Source: Lacrimispora sphenoides JCM 1415 (GTDB lineage: Bacteria > Bacillota > Clostridia > Lachnospirales > Lachnospiraceae). Taken from it: a stretch of 64,000 nt of DNA. This document shows, piece after piece, positions 1 through 9,263 of the stretch (position 1 is its first letter; the number at the start of each line of letters is the position of its first letter). The stretch lies in the NCBI RefSeq assembly GCF_900105615.1, contig NZ_LT630003.1, positions 2,108,001 through 2,172,000 on the forward strand, in the 5' to 3' direction. The translations under genes were made by a program, and so were the position numbers. The notes below the pieces were generated by a model. That model was not told the DNA's origin. It was given only the letters and a program-made list of their open reading frames with translations, and searched no databases.

Positions 1-19
1 CTTTCTATCACACAGTCCC

Positions 20-2128
20 TTAAAGCTCCACCCGGGCTCTTAAGGGTTCGGAGCCCATAAGCAGACAGCTCCTGCCATCAGGCTGGCTGCCGCCTGCATA
101 AATATCGTACCGATGCCCATCCAAGCGACGCTCCCCGTCCTGGTCCACCACACAGAAAGCCAGACCCGAAAGACAGAAGCTTACCTCTCTCTCCTGTCCC
201 TTTGCAAGACTCACCCTTGCAAAAGCACACAGGGAATGATTCCTCACTGCAAGGGAAGAATCCAGGTTCTTCACATATACCTGAACCACTTCCTCACCAT
301 CTGCCGGTCCTTCGTTCCTGACCTTCACAGATACGGACACGCTGCCGTCACCTGCGGGGACGCACTCTAAATCCCTGTACCGGAAGCTGGTATAGGAAAG
401 GCCGAATCCAAAGGGATAAAGGGCTTCTTCTTTCATATACCGGTAGGTCCGGTTTTTCATGCTGTAGTCCTCATAGGGAGGGATTTCCTCCTCAGACCGA
501 TAGAAGGTGACTGGAAGCCTGCCTGATGGGCTGGTCTCCCCAAAGAGGACTCTTGCTACGGCCGTTCCGCCTTCGGCACCGGGATACCACGCCTGCAGGA
601 TTGCTTTTATGCTTTCCGCCTGGTCCAGCCACGCCAGGTCCATGGCGCTTCCAGACATATTTATTACCACCAGCGGTATGCCAGTCTCTATGAGTGCTGT
701 CAGCAGGCGGCGCTGGGATTCAGGAAGTGCCAGAGAGGGCTTATCCGCCATACTGACCGCCTCATCAAAACGGTTACCAAGATCCTGCTGTTCCCCCTCA
801 TACCTCTCATCCAGTCCCACACATACAATGGCCAGCCCTGCCTTAAGGGCTGCAGTCACCGCCTCGCTTATGCGGTCTCCCGGCAGTGCCAGCCGTTCTA
901 CACGGTCCTTCATGGTATGGCATCCTTCTGAGTAAAAGATTCTGGCATCCTCATCAAGAAGATTCTCTATCCCGTCCAGTACTGTCACATACCGGGGCGC
1001 TGTGCCGTGGTAATTGGCGATGAGCGGCCAGCGGCTGTCTGCATTGGGCCCGATGACAGCCACCTTCTTAAGTTTCCTGTCAAGAGGAAGAAACCCGTCA
1101 TTCTTTAAGAGGACCATGGATTTTTCCGCCGCATGGATGGCCAGTTCTCTGTGTTTTTTGCATCCCACCATCTCATACGGAATCTGGTTGTAGGGACAGT
1201 CCTCATCAAAAAGCCCCAGACGCATCCTGGTGCGCATCGCATGCACCGCTGCCTCTGTAATCTCCTCCTCTGTCACCAGGCCCTGCTCATAGGAACTTAA
1301 AATATGCAGGTAAGTATTTCCGCAGTTGATATCGCAGCCATTTCTCAGTGCCATGGCTGCGGACTGAGCGGCGGTATCCGTCACATGATGGTTTTCATGG
1401 AAATCCTTGATGGCCCAGCAATCAGACACAAAATACCCGTCAAACTTCCACTTCTCTTTCAGAATATCCTGTATCAGAGTTTTGCTGCCACAGCATGGCT
1501 CTCCGTTGGTCCTGTTATACGCACCCATGACCCCTTCCACCCTACCTTCGGTGACGCAGGCCTCAAAGGCAGGCAGATAGGTCTCCCACAGATCCTTTCT
1601 GCTGACTCTGGCATCAAAGGTATGGCGCTGTTCCTCCGGTCCGCTGTGTACCGCAAAGTGTTTGGCACAGGCTGCTGCCAGTAAGTATTCGCCCTCTCCC
1701 TGGATTCCCTGTATGAATCCCACGCCCAGTCTGCCGGAAAGGTATGGATCTTCTCCATACGTCTCATGGCCCCTTCCCCATCTGGGATCACGGAAGATAT
1801 TCACATTAGGAGACCATAGGGTCAGTCCTTTATAGATATCCCGGTCCTCCAGGGCCGAATAGGCATTGTACTTTGCCCTAGCTTCCATGCCCGCCGCAGT
1901 GCCGATCTCCTTCATCATCTCCTCGTCAAACATGGCCGCCATGCCGATAGCCTGGGGAAACATGGTTGCCGTCCCCGCCCTGGCCACGCCATGAAGCGAT
2001 TCATTCCACCAGTGGTATCTGGGGATCCCCAGCCTTTTGACTGCCGGGGCATCAAATCTTAGCTGGGAGGCCTTCTCTTCCAGGGTCATCTGACCGACTA
2101 ACTCCCTCGCCCTCTTTTCAAAATCCAT
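20..2128 (-). CDS. Glycoside hydrolase family 3 beta-glucosidase/beta-xylosidase
   Basis: Retaining exo-glycosidase that would release sugar from beta-linked oligosaccharides. The 702-residue protein has the GH3 N-terminal barrel (RDPRWGR near 113-119, ETYGEDP near 122-128, KHF near 156-158) with the nucleophile Asp236 in VSDCW. The C-terminal GH3 and fibronectin-III-like domains follow. There is no signal peptide, so it should act in the cytoplasm on imported oligosaccharides. An AGGAG ribosome binding site precedes the ATG. It is the last gene after an ABC sugar importer, consistent with import followed by hydrolysis. The exact substrate (glucoside or xyloside) cannot be read from sequence. 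Confidence 0.9.
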   Translation of the reverse strand: MDFEKRARELVGQMTLEEKASQLRFDAPAVKRLGIPRYHWWNESLHGVARAGTATMFPQAIGMAAMFDEEMMKEIGTAAGMEARAKYNAYSALEDRDIYKGLTLWSPNVNIFRDPRWGRGHETYGEDPYLSGRLGVGFIQGIQGEGEYLLAAACAKHFAVHSGPEEQRHTFDARVSRKDLWETYLPAFEACVTEGRVEGVMGAYNRTNGEPCCGSKTLIQDILKEKWKFDGYFVSDCWAIKDFHENHHVTDTAAQSAAMALRNGCDINCGNTYLHILSSYEQGLVTEEEITEAAVHAMRTRMRLGLFDEDCPYNQIPYEMVGCKKHRELAIHAAEKSMVLLKNDGFLPLDRKLKKVAVIGPNADSRWPLIANYHGTAPRYVTVLDGIENLLDEDARIFYSEGCHTMKDRVERLALPGDRISEAVTAALKAGLAIVCVGLDERYEGEQQDLGNRFDEAVSMADKPSLALPESQRRLLTALIETGIPLVVINMSGSAMDLAWLDQAESIKAILQAWYPGAEGGTAVARVLFGETSPSGRLPVTFYRSEEEIPPYEDYSMKNRTYRYMKEEALYPFGFGLSYTSFRYRDLECVPAGDGSVSVSVKVRNEGPADGEEVVQVYVKNLDSSLAVRNHSLCAFARVSLAKGQEREVSFCLSGLAFCVVDQDGERRLDGHRYDIYAGGSQPDGRSCLLMGSEPLRARVEL

Positions 2129-2150
2129 ATTTAATCCTCTCCTCTCTTAC

Positions 2151-2190
2151 GATCTGTCCCTTGATATCTGTCCCTAAAGATTTGTCCCTT
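2151..2190. repeat. Three short imperfect direct repeats
   Basis: About 13-base units ending in TCTGTCCCT or TTTGTCCCT occur three times in tandem in the gap between the permease and the GH3 gene. Function unknown; probably a small tandem duplication. Confidence 0.5.
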
Positions 2191-2200
2191 CCGGGCTCAC

Positions 2201-3034
2201 TCAGCCTTTTACCGCTCCCTGGGTCAATCCGTTCACCACCTTTTCCTGCGCAAAGAAGTACAAAAGGATGACCGGAAGCGATCCGATCAGGATAGCGGTA
2301 AGCACTGCCGGTATATTGACAGACTGCATGCCGTAGAATTCCCGGATCCCTAAGGGCAGGGTCTTCTTTCCCGTACTGTTGATCAGCACATTGGCATTAA
2401 TGAATTCATTCCAGATGTTCAAAAATGTATACACTACGATAGTGGAAATAGCCGGACCTGACAGCGGAAGTATGATATTCTTAAAGGTTCCCACAATGCT
2501 GCAGCCGTCAATGATGGCCGCTTCCTCCAGCTCCTTTGGTATCTCCCGGAAAAACTGAGTCAGTATGAAAACGGCAATGGGAATGTTATAACTGACATAA
2601 GGACCCACCAGGCCGGTTAAGGTATCTGTCAGGCCAATGCTGCTTAAAAGCGTGAATGTGGGGATCAGAGTCGTATGTACCGGGATCATCATTCCCGCGA
2701 TAATGGCAAAGTAAAGCAGATTCCTTCCTCTATATTTAAGCCTTGCAAAGGTAAAGGAGATCATGGATGATACGACCACAATGATGAAAACACTGACTCC
2801 TGACACCACAACGCTGTTTAAGAAGTAACGGAGAAAATCCGGTTTTAAGACCAACTGGTAATTTCCGAAAAACGGCTCTTTGGGAAGTCTCCAGATATTA
2901 GTTAAGTATTCCCCCATGCCTTTAAAGCTGTTGATAACCAGAAACACAAAGGGAAATCCAGTAATCAGTGCAATAACGATGCTGATCGCATAGAGAATGG
3001 CATTCTTTATTTTTCTTTTTAGCAACACGCCCAT
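2201..3034 (-). CDS. ABC sugar transporter permease, MalG/CUT1 type
   Basis: Inner-membrane permease of a CUT1 carbohydrate ABC importer, about 277 residues, with six hydrophobic segments and the EAA-loop region (EEAAIIDGCSIVGTFKNIILP) that contacts the ATPase. The start is the ATG at 3034, preceded by AAGGAGG; an upstream in-frame start would overlap the previous gene by about 90 bases and has no ribosome binding site. It follows the MalF-type permease with almost no gap, so the two are co-translated. No ATPase gene is in the cluster; a shared MsmX-type ATPase elsewhere is likely (inference). Confidence 0.92.
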   Translation of the reverse strand: MGVLLKRKIKNAILYAISIVIALITGFPFVFLVINSFKGMGEYLTNIWRLPKEPFFGNYQLVLKPDFLRYFLNSVVVSGVSVFIIVVVSSMISFTFARLKYRGRNLLYFAIIAGMMIPVHTTLIPTFTLLSSIGLTDTLTGLVGPYVSYNIPIAVFILTQFFREIPKELEEAAIIDGCSIVGTFKNIILPLSGPAISTIVVYTFLNIWNEFINANVLINSTGKKTLPLGIREFYGMQSVNIPAVLTAILIGSLPVILLYFFAQEKVVNGLTQGAVKG

Positions 3035-3035
3035 A

Positions 3036-3908
3036 TTATGCCCCCTCCTTATCTCTAGTAATGTAAAGGAACATGCATGCAATGGCAAAACATAGAATAA
3101 ACATGCTGGCAGCAATGGCGCTGGCATATCCCATACGGAATTCCGTAAACCCTTTCTTGTACATGTAGGTGGCCATCAGCTCTGTCGCCCTGTTGGGCGC
3201 GCCGCCCATCATGACATAGAATAGGTCAAAGTATTTTAAAGACCCCACCAGCTGCAGGACTGCCGCCGAGCGCAGGGTCGGTACAAGAAGCGGGAGGGTA
3301 ATTTTCCAGAAACACTGCTTCCCATTAGCCCCGTCGATCCTGGCCGCCTCATAAATGTCCGTCGGGATATTGGTAAGTCCCGCCTTTAATATAATCATAT
3401 AAAAGGGAATGAACTGCCAGCATATGACGAACAGAATGGAAGGCATGGATGATCTTCCCTCCAGAAAAGCAATGCTTTTTAACCCCAGCTTCTGCATGAG
3501 ACTGGCTATCAGGCCAAAATAGGGATCGTAAAACAGAATCCACATGATGCCGGTAGCAACCGTGGACAGCAGCATCGGCATAAAAAACACCGTACGGAAA
3601 AACCTTGTTCCCTTAAGCTCCTGATTGATCAGAAGGGCTAGGAGCAGGGCTCCGGGGAGCTGGATAGCCACGGAGACAATGACCAGGATTACGTTATTCC
3701 CCATGGCATTCCAGAACAGGGAATCCCCGAACAGCTCGATGTAATTCCCAAATCCTGCAAAGGTCCTGTTGGCGCTGATCCCCTTCCAGTCCATAAAGCT
3801 GTAGATGAATGTCCTGACGATTCCCACTACGTTAAATGTACCGTAAAACAGCAGGGCCGGAAGCACGAACAGCGTTATGATTCCTATATGTTTATTTTGT
3901 TTACTCAT
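3036..3908 (-). CDS. ABC sugar transporter permease, MalF/CUT1 type
   Basis: Partner permease, about 290 residues, with six predicted membrane spans and an EAA motif around EAARIDGANGKQCFWKITLP. The ATG at 3908 is chosen because AAGGAG lies just upstream; the longer in-frame start lacks a ribosome binding site. It lies between the lipoprotein gene and the MalG-type permease, in the usual order binding protein, permease, permease. Confidence 0.92.
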   Translation of the reverse strand: MSKQNKHIGIITLFVLPALLFYGTFNVVGIVRTFIYSFMDWKGISANRTFAGFGNYIELFGDSLFWNAMGNNVILVIVSVAIQLPGALLLALLINQELKGTRFFRTVFFMPMLLSTVATGIMWILFYDPYFGLIASLMQKLGLKSIAFLEGRSSMPSILFVICWQFIPFYMIILKAGLTNIPTDIYEAARIDGANGKQCFWKITLPLLVPTLRSAAVLQLVGSLKYFDLFYVMMGGAPNRATELMATYMYKKGFTEFRMGYASAIAASMFILCFAIACMFLYITRDKEGA

Positions 3909-3999
3909 ATAATCACTCCTTCTCACAGAGAACGATCCGGAATGAGGGCGTTGCAACATGCATTCTGCCATGCAACACCCTCTCCTTCCATGTCATGTA

Positions 4000-5361
4000 T
4001 TATTTCTTAACCAGCTCCTTCTGTGCCAGTGCTTCCATGTCAGCGGCCGCCTGCTCTGGCGTGGTGGTGAGTCCAAAGAGGTCATAAGTAGTCTGCTTAT
4101 GTAAGTTTCCAAGCTCTGTTGGCAGGAACTGATCGTAGAAGTTCTGCATATAAGATGCATGAACCAGAAGCTCCTCCATCTGCTGCAGCTTGCTGTCCTT
4201 GATTTCCACACCCTTTATTCCGGTAAGAATGCCAGCAGTATCAGACATGTCCTGGGCATACTCCTGGTCTGTCAGGACTTTTACCAGTTCCATCGCTTCT
4301 TTGGGATTTTTGCAGGAAGCAGAGATGGAATATCCGTTGCCTCCTCCTAAGATCTCGTCTGCCTTCCCTTTACCCCCTTCTATTACAGGGTAGTTGAACA
4401 ACCCAAGATTATTCTCGTAGAAATCCGGTTTTTCAGACTTACAGTTGGATACGAAACTATTGGTCTGTACAATGTGAGCTGCCTGACCGCTGTAAAACAG
4501 CATTCTGGATCCGCCGGTATCATAGTTGATACCATTAAGGCCTTCGGGGTAATACCCTTTCTTCACCCAATCCTGGATCCTCTGTCCTGCTTTAATAAAG
4601 CTCTCATCCTCAAACGTAGCATTGCCGGTACGGTTATAGGCATCAAGGAACGTCTGGGAGCCTCCCTCTCTAAGGGACAGCCATATAAAGGTAAGCGCAC
4701 CCGGCCACTGGCTGGAATTGCCCTCGGCAAAGGGAATGATGCCATGTTCCTTAATAATCTCACAATTGGCCTCAAGCTCTTCCACCGTCTCGGGAACCTT
4801 AAGTCCCAGATCCTTATAAATCTCGGTATTATAGTACACAGGGGCCGCGCCTGCCCGGAAGGGCACTGCCCAGTATTTCCCCTCAAGTTCGAAAAGAGAC
4901 AAGGCCGATTCGTGGTAAATATCAGAGATTTTTCTCACATCCTCGTCAATATCAAGCACCTTTCCCTCTTCCACAAAGGACTGGAGCCAGCCGCCGCCCC
5001 AGGAGATGAATATATCCGGCTCCTGTCCGGCTGCCATGGCAGTGGTAAGCTTGGTCTTATAAGGGTCGTTCTCCATGGGCACCTGTTCTACCTTCACATT
5101 GGGATGGCTGGCCTCAAATCTCTCAATACAACGTTTCACTACCTCCTGCCGTTTGGCGTCATTTTCAATATGCCACAGCGTAAGGGTGATATTCTCCCCA
5201 GTCTTTGCCTCCCCTCCCTGGCTCTCCGCTCCCCCAGCGGATACCTTTGAAGCCGTCGTTCCACCCGCTGCTGCGCCGCTTTGGGAAGTTCCGCTGCATC
5301 CTGCAAGGGCTCCTGCTGCCATAGCTGCTGCCAATACACATGCAAGAATCTTTTTGTTCAT
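4000..5361 (-). CDS. ABC sugar transporter substrate-binding lipoprotein
   Basis: Extracellular solute-binding protein family 1, 453 residues. It has a lipoprotein signal peptide with lipobox LAGC (Cys22), then a low-complexity Ala/Gly/Ser linker, then the bilobal binding fold (TLTLWHIENDAKR at the start of lobe 1). It captures a sugar or oligosaccharide for the two downstream permeases. A GGAG ribosome binding site precedes the ATG. It is divergent from a YesN-type response regulator that probably controls it. Confidence 0.93.
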   Translation of the reverse strand: MNKKILACVLAAAMAAGALAGCSGTSQSGAAAGGTTASKVSAGGAESQGGEAKTGENITLTLWHIENDAKRQEVVKRCIERFEASHPNVKVEQVPMENDPYKTKLTTAMAAGQEPDIFISWGGGWLQSFVEEGKVLDIDEDVRKISDIYHESALSLFELEGKYWAVPFRAGAAPVYYNTEIYKDLGLKVPETVEELEANCEIIKEHGIIPFAEGNSSQWPGALTFIWLSLREGGSQTFLDAYNRTGNATFEDESFIKAGQRIQDWVKKGYYPEGLNGINYDTGGSRMLFYSGQAAHIVQTNSFVSNCKSEKPDFYENNLGLFNYPVIEGGKGKADEILGGGNGYSISASCKNPKEAMELVKVLTDQEYAQDMSDTAGILTGIKGVEIKDSKLQQMEELLVHASYMQNFYDQFLPTELGNLHKQTTYDLFGLTTTPEQAAADMEALAQKELVKK

Positions 5362-5524
5362 ACTCCTTCTCCTTTCTCGATCAACCTGTTCACAGGTGTC
5401 TGATGGAACTTATCATAAGATTCTTTTAGGCTTTTTTCAATGCACCGTTTTTTAGAATATGTGTAATATTTCTATTTTTGTATATTTACAGCATATTTTT
5501 TATGCATTTTTACTAGTACCTCCA

Positions 5525-5553
5525 TTTACACTACCATTTTGGTATGCTATATT
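5525..5553 (+). promoter_or_regulatory. Sigma-A-like promoter of the two-component operon
   Basis: TTTACA, 17 bases, TATATT. The spacer contains the palindrome TACCATTTTGGTA. Start of transcription would be near 5560. Confidence 0.55.
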
Positions 5554-5555
5554 AA

Positions 5556-5576
5556 GAGAACAAAAATCATGTTCTC
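5556..5576. promoter_or_regulatory. Inverted repeat, candidate operator
   Basis: GAGAAC, 9 bases, GTTCTC: a perfect 6-base inverted repeat just downstream of the proposed -10 element, overlapping the start site. It could bind a repressor or the YesN-type regulator itself. Confidence 0.4.
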
Positions 5577-5610
5577 ATAATCATATTTACGGCGGAAAAA
5601 ACATCCGCTT

Positions 5611-5641
5611 TTATCAGAAGTTAAAATGCAACTTCTGATAA
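5611..5641 (+). promoter_or_regulatory. Perfect 12-bp hairpin in the 5' leader
   Basis: TTATCAGAAGTT pairs perfectly with AACTTCTGATAA around a 7-base loop. It lies in the untranslated leader about 40-90 bases before the response regulator start. No U-run follows, so it is not a standard terminator. Confidence 0.5.
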
Positions 5642-5697
5642 GCTATAATAATGACAAATTGATAAGAGAAAGAAGGGGTCCTGTGATAAGTGAAAGA

Positions 5698-7293
5698 ATG
5701 AAGGTGCTCATAGCCGACGATGAATTCCTGATCTGCGAGCTGATTAAAAAGATGATTCTATGGGATGAGCTGCAGTTGGAATTTGCTGGCTGCGCCCACA
5801 ACGGTCAGGAGCTGTTTGGGCAGATTCAGGAAATACGCCCTGCCATCGTGATTACGGACATCAGCATGCCTGTTATGGACGGCATTGAGCTGATCCGCCA
5901 GACACGATATCTAAATATTCCCTGCCGCTTCATCATCGTAAGCGGCTATAAACAGTTTGAATACGCTCACAATGCCTTAAAATATTCGGTAGATGACTAC
6001 ATTTTAAAACCCATCAATGAAAACGAACTGAACCAGGCCCTTAAGAAAATCATGGAAGAATTGAATAGCCATCAGACCCAGGCTGCAGGTGATGCTTTGC
6101 CTTCCCTCCACACAGAACATCCCGGGAGATCCTTTTTCTTAAAGCGTATTATATGGGAAATCCAGGACCCAGCTGTCCCGCTGGAGCAGGTCATCGGGGA
6201 ATATGGCATAGACTTTAAACCCGGACTGTTCTGTATCCTCTGCCTTAAGCTTGACTTTGTCAACCAGAGTGCCGATAACCTGGACAATATCGGCTCCTTA
6301 AACAAAAAGCTGATCTCCATGTTCCACGAGGAATTTGAAGGCTTCTGCTTCCAGGTCCTTTCCTGTATGGAGGGCAGCGCTATCTATCTCGGCATCAATT
6401 ATCCCCGGCAGGCGGCCGGATCTTTTTTTAGCCATCTCCAGGAATTTTACCAGAAGGCCTGTAACCTTCTGGACCTGTTTGCCGGACTTAAGATTACCGT
6501 GGGTGTCGGCGATTCCTATGATAAGATCTCCTCCTTCGGACAGTCCAATAAGGACGCCATAGATGCTGCCTATTACCGCATACTGTCAGGCTGCGGCCAG
6601 ATCCTGTACTGGAAGAAGCTGCCTCCGGTCCCGTATCTTACAGAGGTGGAAAAAAGCTTATATTTACAGCAGTTCAAAAAAGCCATTGAATCCGTAAACA
6701 TCACGGATTTCATGGCAACATTAAATCAGTTGTTTTTCAGGCCAAAGAACCTTTTTCCACTGTTTGACATCATAGACATGCTGGGGGAGATATGCCGGTT
6801 GCTTGTACGCATGGACTTATCTTTGGACCAGGAAGAGGTGCCACTTGACTACTTATCCGGCCAGATCCACTACGCCATAGAAAACGCATTGTCATTGGAT
6901 GCCTTAAAGTCTGCCATATCGGAACCTGTGTCCTACATATTTGAAAATATCCACAAGGCGGTCCAGGCTCAGAACACCCGCCCCATCCGCATGGTTCTCA
7001 AATACATTGAAGAACATTACACAGACCCAATCCGGCTGGAGGATGCAGCGCTTTTAGTAACCTTAAATCCTGCCTACCTTTCCAATATCTTTAAAAAGGA
7101 GACCGGCGAGAATTTCGTAGACTATTTAAATTCATACCGGATCGGTCAGGCCAGGGAGCTCCTAAAGGACTCTAATCTGTCCATCAATGAGATTGCATAT
7201 TCCACAGGCTTTCAGGATGCCCGTTATTTCAGTAAGCTTTTTAAAAAATACGTAGGCATCACACCGAAGGATTACCGAAAAATATACAGTTGA
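5698..7293 (+). CDS. YesN-type response regulator with AraC output domain
   Basis: Transcription factor of a two-component system. Residues 1-120 form a receiver domain with acidic pocket D7/D8 and phosphoacceptor D54 in TDISMPVMDG. A long middle region follows, then a C-terminal AraC double helix-turn-helix (about the last 100 residues, ending in GITPKDYRK). YesN-type regulators usually activate nearby sugar ABC transporter and glycosidase operons; the divergent importer and GH3 genes are the obvious targets. The start is uncertain: a GTG at 5683 sits about 5 bases from AAGGGG, while the ATG at 5698 gives the typical MKVLIADDE beginning. Confidence 0.9.
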   Translation: MKVLIADDEFLICELIKKMILWDELQLEFAGCAHNGQELFGQIQEIRPAIVITDISMPVMDGIELIRQTRYLNIPCRFIIVSGYKQFEYAHNALKYSVDDYILKPINENELNQALKKIMEELNSHQTQAAGDALPSLHTEHPGRSFFLKRIIWEIQDPAVPLEQVIGEYGIDFKPGLFCILCLKLDFVNQSADNLDNIGSLNKKLISMFHEEFEGFCFQVLSCMEGSAIYLGINYPRQAAGSFFSHLQEFYQKACNLLDLFAGLKITVGVGDSYDKISSFGQSNKDAIDAAYYRILSGCGQILYWKKLPPVPYLTEVEKSLYLQQFKKAIESVNITDFMATLNQLFFRPKNLFPLFDIIDMLGEICRLLVRMDLSLDQEEVPLDYLSGQIHYAIENALSLDALKSAISEPVSYIFENIHKAVQAQNTRPIRMVLKYIEEHYTDPIRLEDAALLVTLNPAYLSNIFKKETGENFVDYLNSYRIGQARELLKDSNLSINEIAYSTGFQDARYFSKLFKKYVGITPKDYRKIYS

Positions 7294-7315
7294 CATGCAA
7301 AGGGAAAGAAAGACT

Positions 7316-8113
7316 ATGAAGCTCTTATCAGAAAAGAAATTACAAAAGCTCTTAGAGGAGCACAGCCAGAAGGCCGTCCGGGATAATGCGCGTTACTATG
7401 AAAATGAAATCTTAAAGAAGCAGACCGAACTCCTTACCCTGCAAAATCAGATAAACCCGCACTTTCTGTATAATGCCCTGGAATGCATCCGTGCACAGGC
7501 CGTACTAAGCGACATGGGGGAGATAGCGGATATCACCTACGCCCTGTCAAACTTCTTCCGATACAGCATCAGCACAAAAAGCGACTTTGCCACTTTGAAC
7601 GATGAAGTAAATGTAATCAACAATTATATGAAGATCCAGCAATACCGCTTCCGCGACAGATTCTGTCTGAACGTGGATCTGCCGGATTCCTGGAGCAGCA
7701 TCATGGATGCGGTGATTCCAAAGCTCACCCTGCAGCCCATTGTGGAAAACAGCATCGTACATGCTTTTACGGAATCCGCAGACAACGGGGTTATTACCAT
7801 AGAAATTATCCCTGCCAAAAAGCATATTAACATCCGCATATCCGATAACGGAAAAGGGATCGATTCCAATACCCTTAAGATGTTAAATCATTCCCTGGAG
7901 CAGGAGTACTATGTCTCACCCAATCACGGCAAAAGGGGCACCGGCATTGCCCTGTGGAACGTTAACCGGCGGCTGAAGCTGGTCTTCGGAGACACCTACG
8001 GACTCCATGTATCCAGCACGCCTGCCCTGGGAACCGATGTGGAGATTCACATCCCCTATATCTCCGTGAATTCCGATGACTTTTCCCAAACCGGAGGAAA
8101 TACCTATGCCTGA
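7316..8113 (+). CDS. LytS/YesM-family histidine kinase lacking membrane segments
   Basis: About 265 residues. A charged, probably coiled-coil N-terminus (1-45) leads into the His_kinase domain with the phosphorylated His49 in NPHFLYN, then a HATPase_c domain (N-box in VENSIVHAF, G1 in SDNGKGID, G2 in GKRGTGIAL). It should phosphorylate the response regulator encoded 20 bases upstream. Family members are usually about 580 residues with two membrane spans and an extracellular sensor; none are present here, so signal input must come from a partner or a cytoplasmic ligand. An ATG at 7295 is possible, but GGGAAAG sits better before 7316. Confidence 0.88.
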   Translation: MKLLSEKKLQKLLEEHSQKAVRDNARYYENEILKKQTELLTLQNQINPHFLYNALECIRAQAVLSDMGEIADITYALSNFFRYSISTKSDFATLNDEVNVINNYMKIQQYRFRDRFCLNVDLPDSWSSIMDAVIPKLTLQPIVENSIVHAFTESADNGVITIEIIPAKKHINIRISDNGKGIDSNTLKMLNHSLEQEYYVSPNHGKRGTGIALWNVNRRLKLVFGDTYGLHVSSTPALGTDVEIHIPYISVNSDDFSQTGGNTYA

Positions 8114-8210
8114 TGAACTATACCGGATACAGGATCTTATATCCTCTGGCGGAACGCCATCTGATCCTGTCGTTAAATTCCATACAGGAGTATGCCGGCA
8201 GAGACAATGA
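8106..8210 (+). CDS. Small translationally coupled reading frame, 34 codons
   Basis: An ATG at 8106 overlaps the end of the kinase gene and has a strong GGAGGAAA ribosome binding site 5 bases upstream. The frame runs 34 codons (begins MPDELYRIQDL) and stops before a hairpin. I do not recognise the peptide. It may be the remnant start of a lost third gene of the operon, or a genuine small protein. Confidence 0.35.
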   Translation: MPDELYRIQDLISSGGTPSDPVVKFHTGVCRQRQ

Positions 8211-8224
8211 GTAAGCTGGCGGCA
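8193..8224 (+). terminator. Hairpin after the two-component operon
   Basis: TGCCGGCAG and CTGGCGGCA form an imperfect 9-bp stem around a 14-base loop, followed by TTTCGTTT. Weak candidate terminator. Confidence 0.35.
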
Positions 8225-8249
8225 TTTCGTTTAACCAGCACTTTAAACA

Positions 8250-8300
8250 AAAAAGACCGATATGGTGCTGCTTCATGCATTCTCCATAACGGCCTTTTAT
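8250..8300. terminator. Bidirectional terminator between convergent operons
   Basis: AAAAAGACCGATATGG and CCATAACGGCCTTTT form a long stem with two mismatches, A-rich on one side and T-rich on the other, between the kinase gene (+) and metQ (-). Confidence 0.6.
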
Positions 8301-8323
8301 TTATTTCATAAGGAAGTTCCTGT

Positions 8324-9217
8324 TTAGAAAGAAGGAACTACCGCACCTTCGTAGGTGTCTTCGATAAACTTTTTAACGGTATCGCTTGTTAAAGCCTCAA
8401 CAAGAGCTTTGGTCTTCTCGCTGCTTTCCTCACCTGAACGAACCGCAATAATATTACTGTAAAGGGTTGCTGCTACAGACTTTGCATCTTCCACAGCAAG
8501 AGCATCGGATACCTTTAAGCCTGCCTCAATGGCGTAGTTTCCATTGATAACAGCCACATCCACGTCGCCTAAAGAACGGGGAAGCTGAGCAGCTTCCACT
8601 TCAACGATCTTAAAATTCTTATCGTTCTTTACAATATCATTCTTGGTTGCATCCAGCTCAACGCCTTCTTTTAATCCGATCAGACCCTGGTCTGCCAGTA
8701 AAAGAAGAGCTCTAGCTTCGTTGGAAACATCATTTGGGACTGCGATCTGGGCTCCGTCAGCAAGCTTATCAATAGAATCTGTCTTTCCTGCGTAAATGCC
8801 GAAGGGTTCATAATGAATGGCTGCCGCACTTACAAGATCGGTTCCTTTCTGCTCATTGAACTGATCCAGGTATGGCTTGTGCTGGAAATAGTTGGCATCT
8901 AAGTCCCCGGATTCAAGAGCCATGTTTGGCTGCACGTAATCCGTATATTCCTTGACTACCAGCTCATAGCCTTTTTCTTTTAAAATATCCTTTGCAGCAT
9001 TTAAAATCTCTGCATGAGGAGCCGGAGTTGCTCCAACAATGATCTTCTCCAGCTGACCGGTCGTTTCAGCTGCCGTTGATTCTTCTGCTTTTGTTTCCTC
9101 TGATGATGCAGCCTGGGTTGCTGCAGGTGTTGCGGGCGCTTCCTTACTTCCTGCACATGCTGTCAGCGCTGCTGCTGCAACCAGTGCAGCCGAAAATACA
9201 TAAAGTGACTTTTTCAT
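8324..9217 (-). CDS. metQ: D-methionine ABC transporter substrate-binding lipoprotein MetQ
   Basis: Lipoprotein of the NlpA/MetQ family, 297 residues, lipobox LTAC (Cys21), then an Ala/Thr/Glu-rich linker and the binding domain (VGATPAPHAEIL, DYVQPNMALESGDLDANYFQHKPYLDQF). It binds L- or D-methionine outside the membrane and delivers it to MetI. It is the last gene of metN-metI-metQ, and a convergent terminator lies just downstream. Confidence 0.95.
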   Translation of the reverse strand: MKKSLYVFSAALVAAAALTACAGSKEAPATPAATQAASSEETKAEESTAAETTGQLEKIIVGATPAPHAEILNAAKDILKEKGYELVVKEYTDYVQPNMALESGDLDANYFQHKPYLDQFNEQKGTDLVSAAAIHYEPFGIYAGKTDSIDKLADGAQIAVPNDVSNEARALLLLADQGLIGLKEGVELDATKNDIVKNDKNFKIVEVEAAQLPRSLGDVDVAVINGNYAIEAGLKVSDALAVEDAKSVAATLYSNIIAVRSGEESSEKTKALVEALTSDTVKKFIEDTYEGAVVPSF

Positions 9218-9263
9218 AATTGTTCCTCCTTGAATTTTTTTATGGTAACGCCTGAGGCAGTTA

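Noticed and set aside
4474..5250. Long plus-strand frame opposite the sugar-binding lipoprotein gene
   Set aside because: Antisense shadow of a clear lipoprotein gene, with no ribosome binding site and no recognisable domain.
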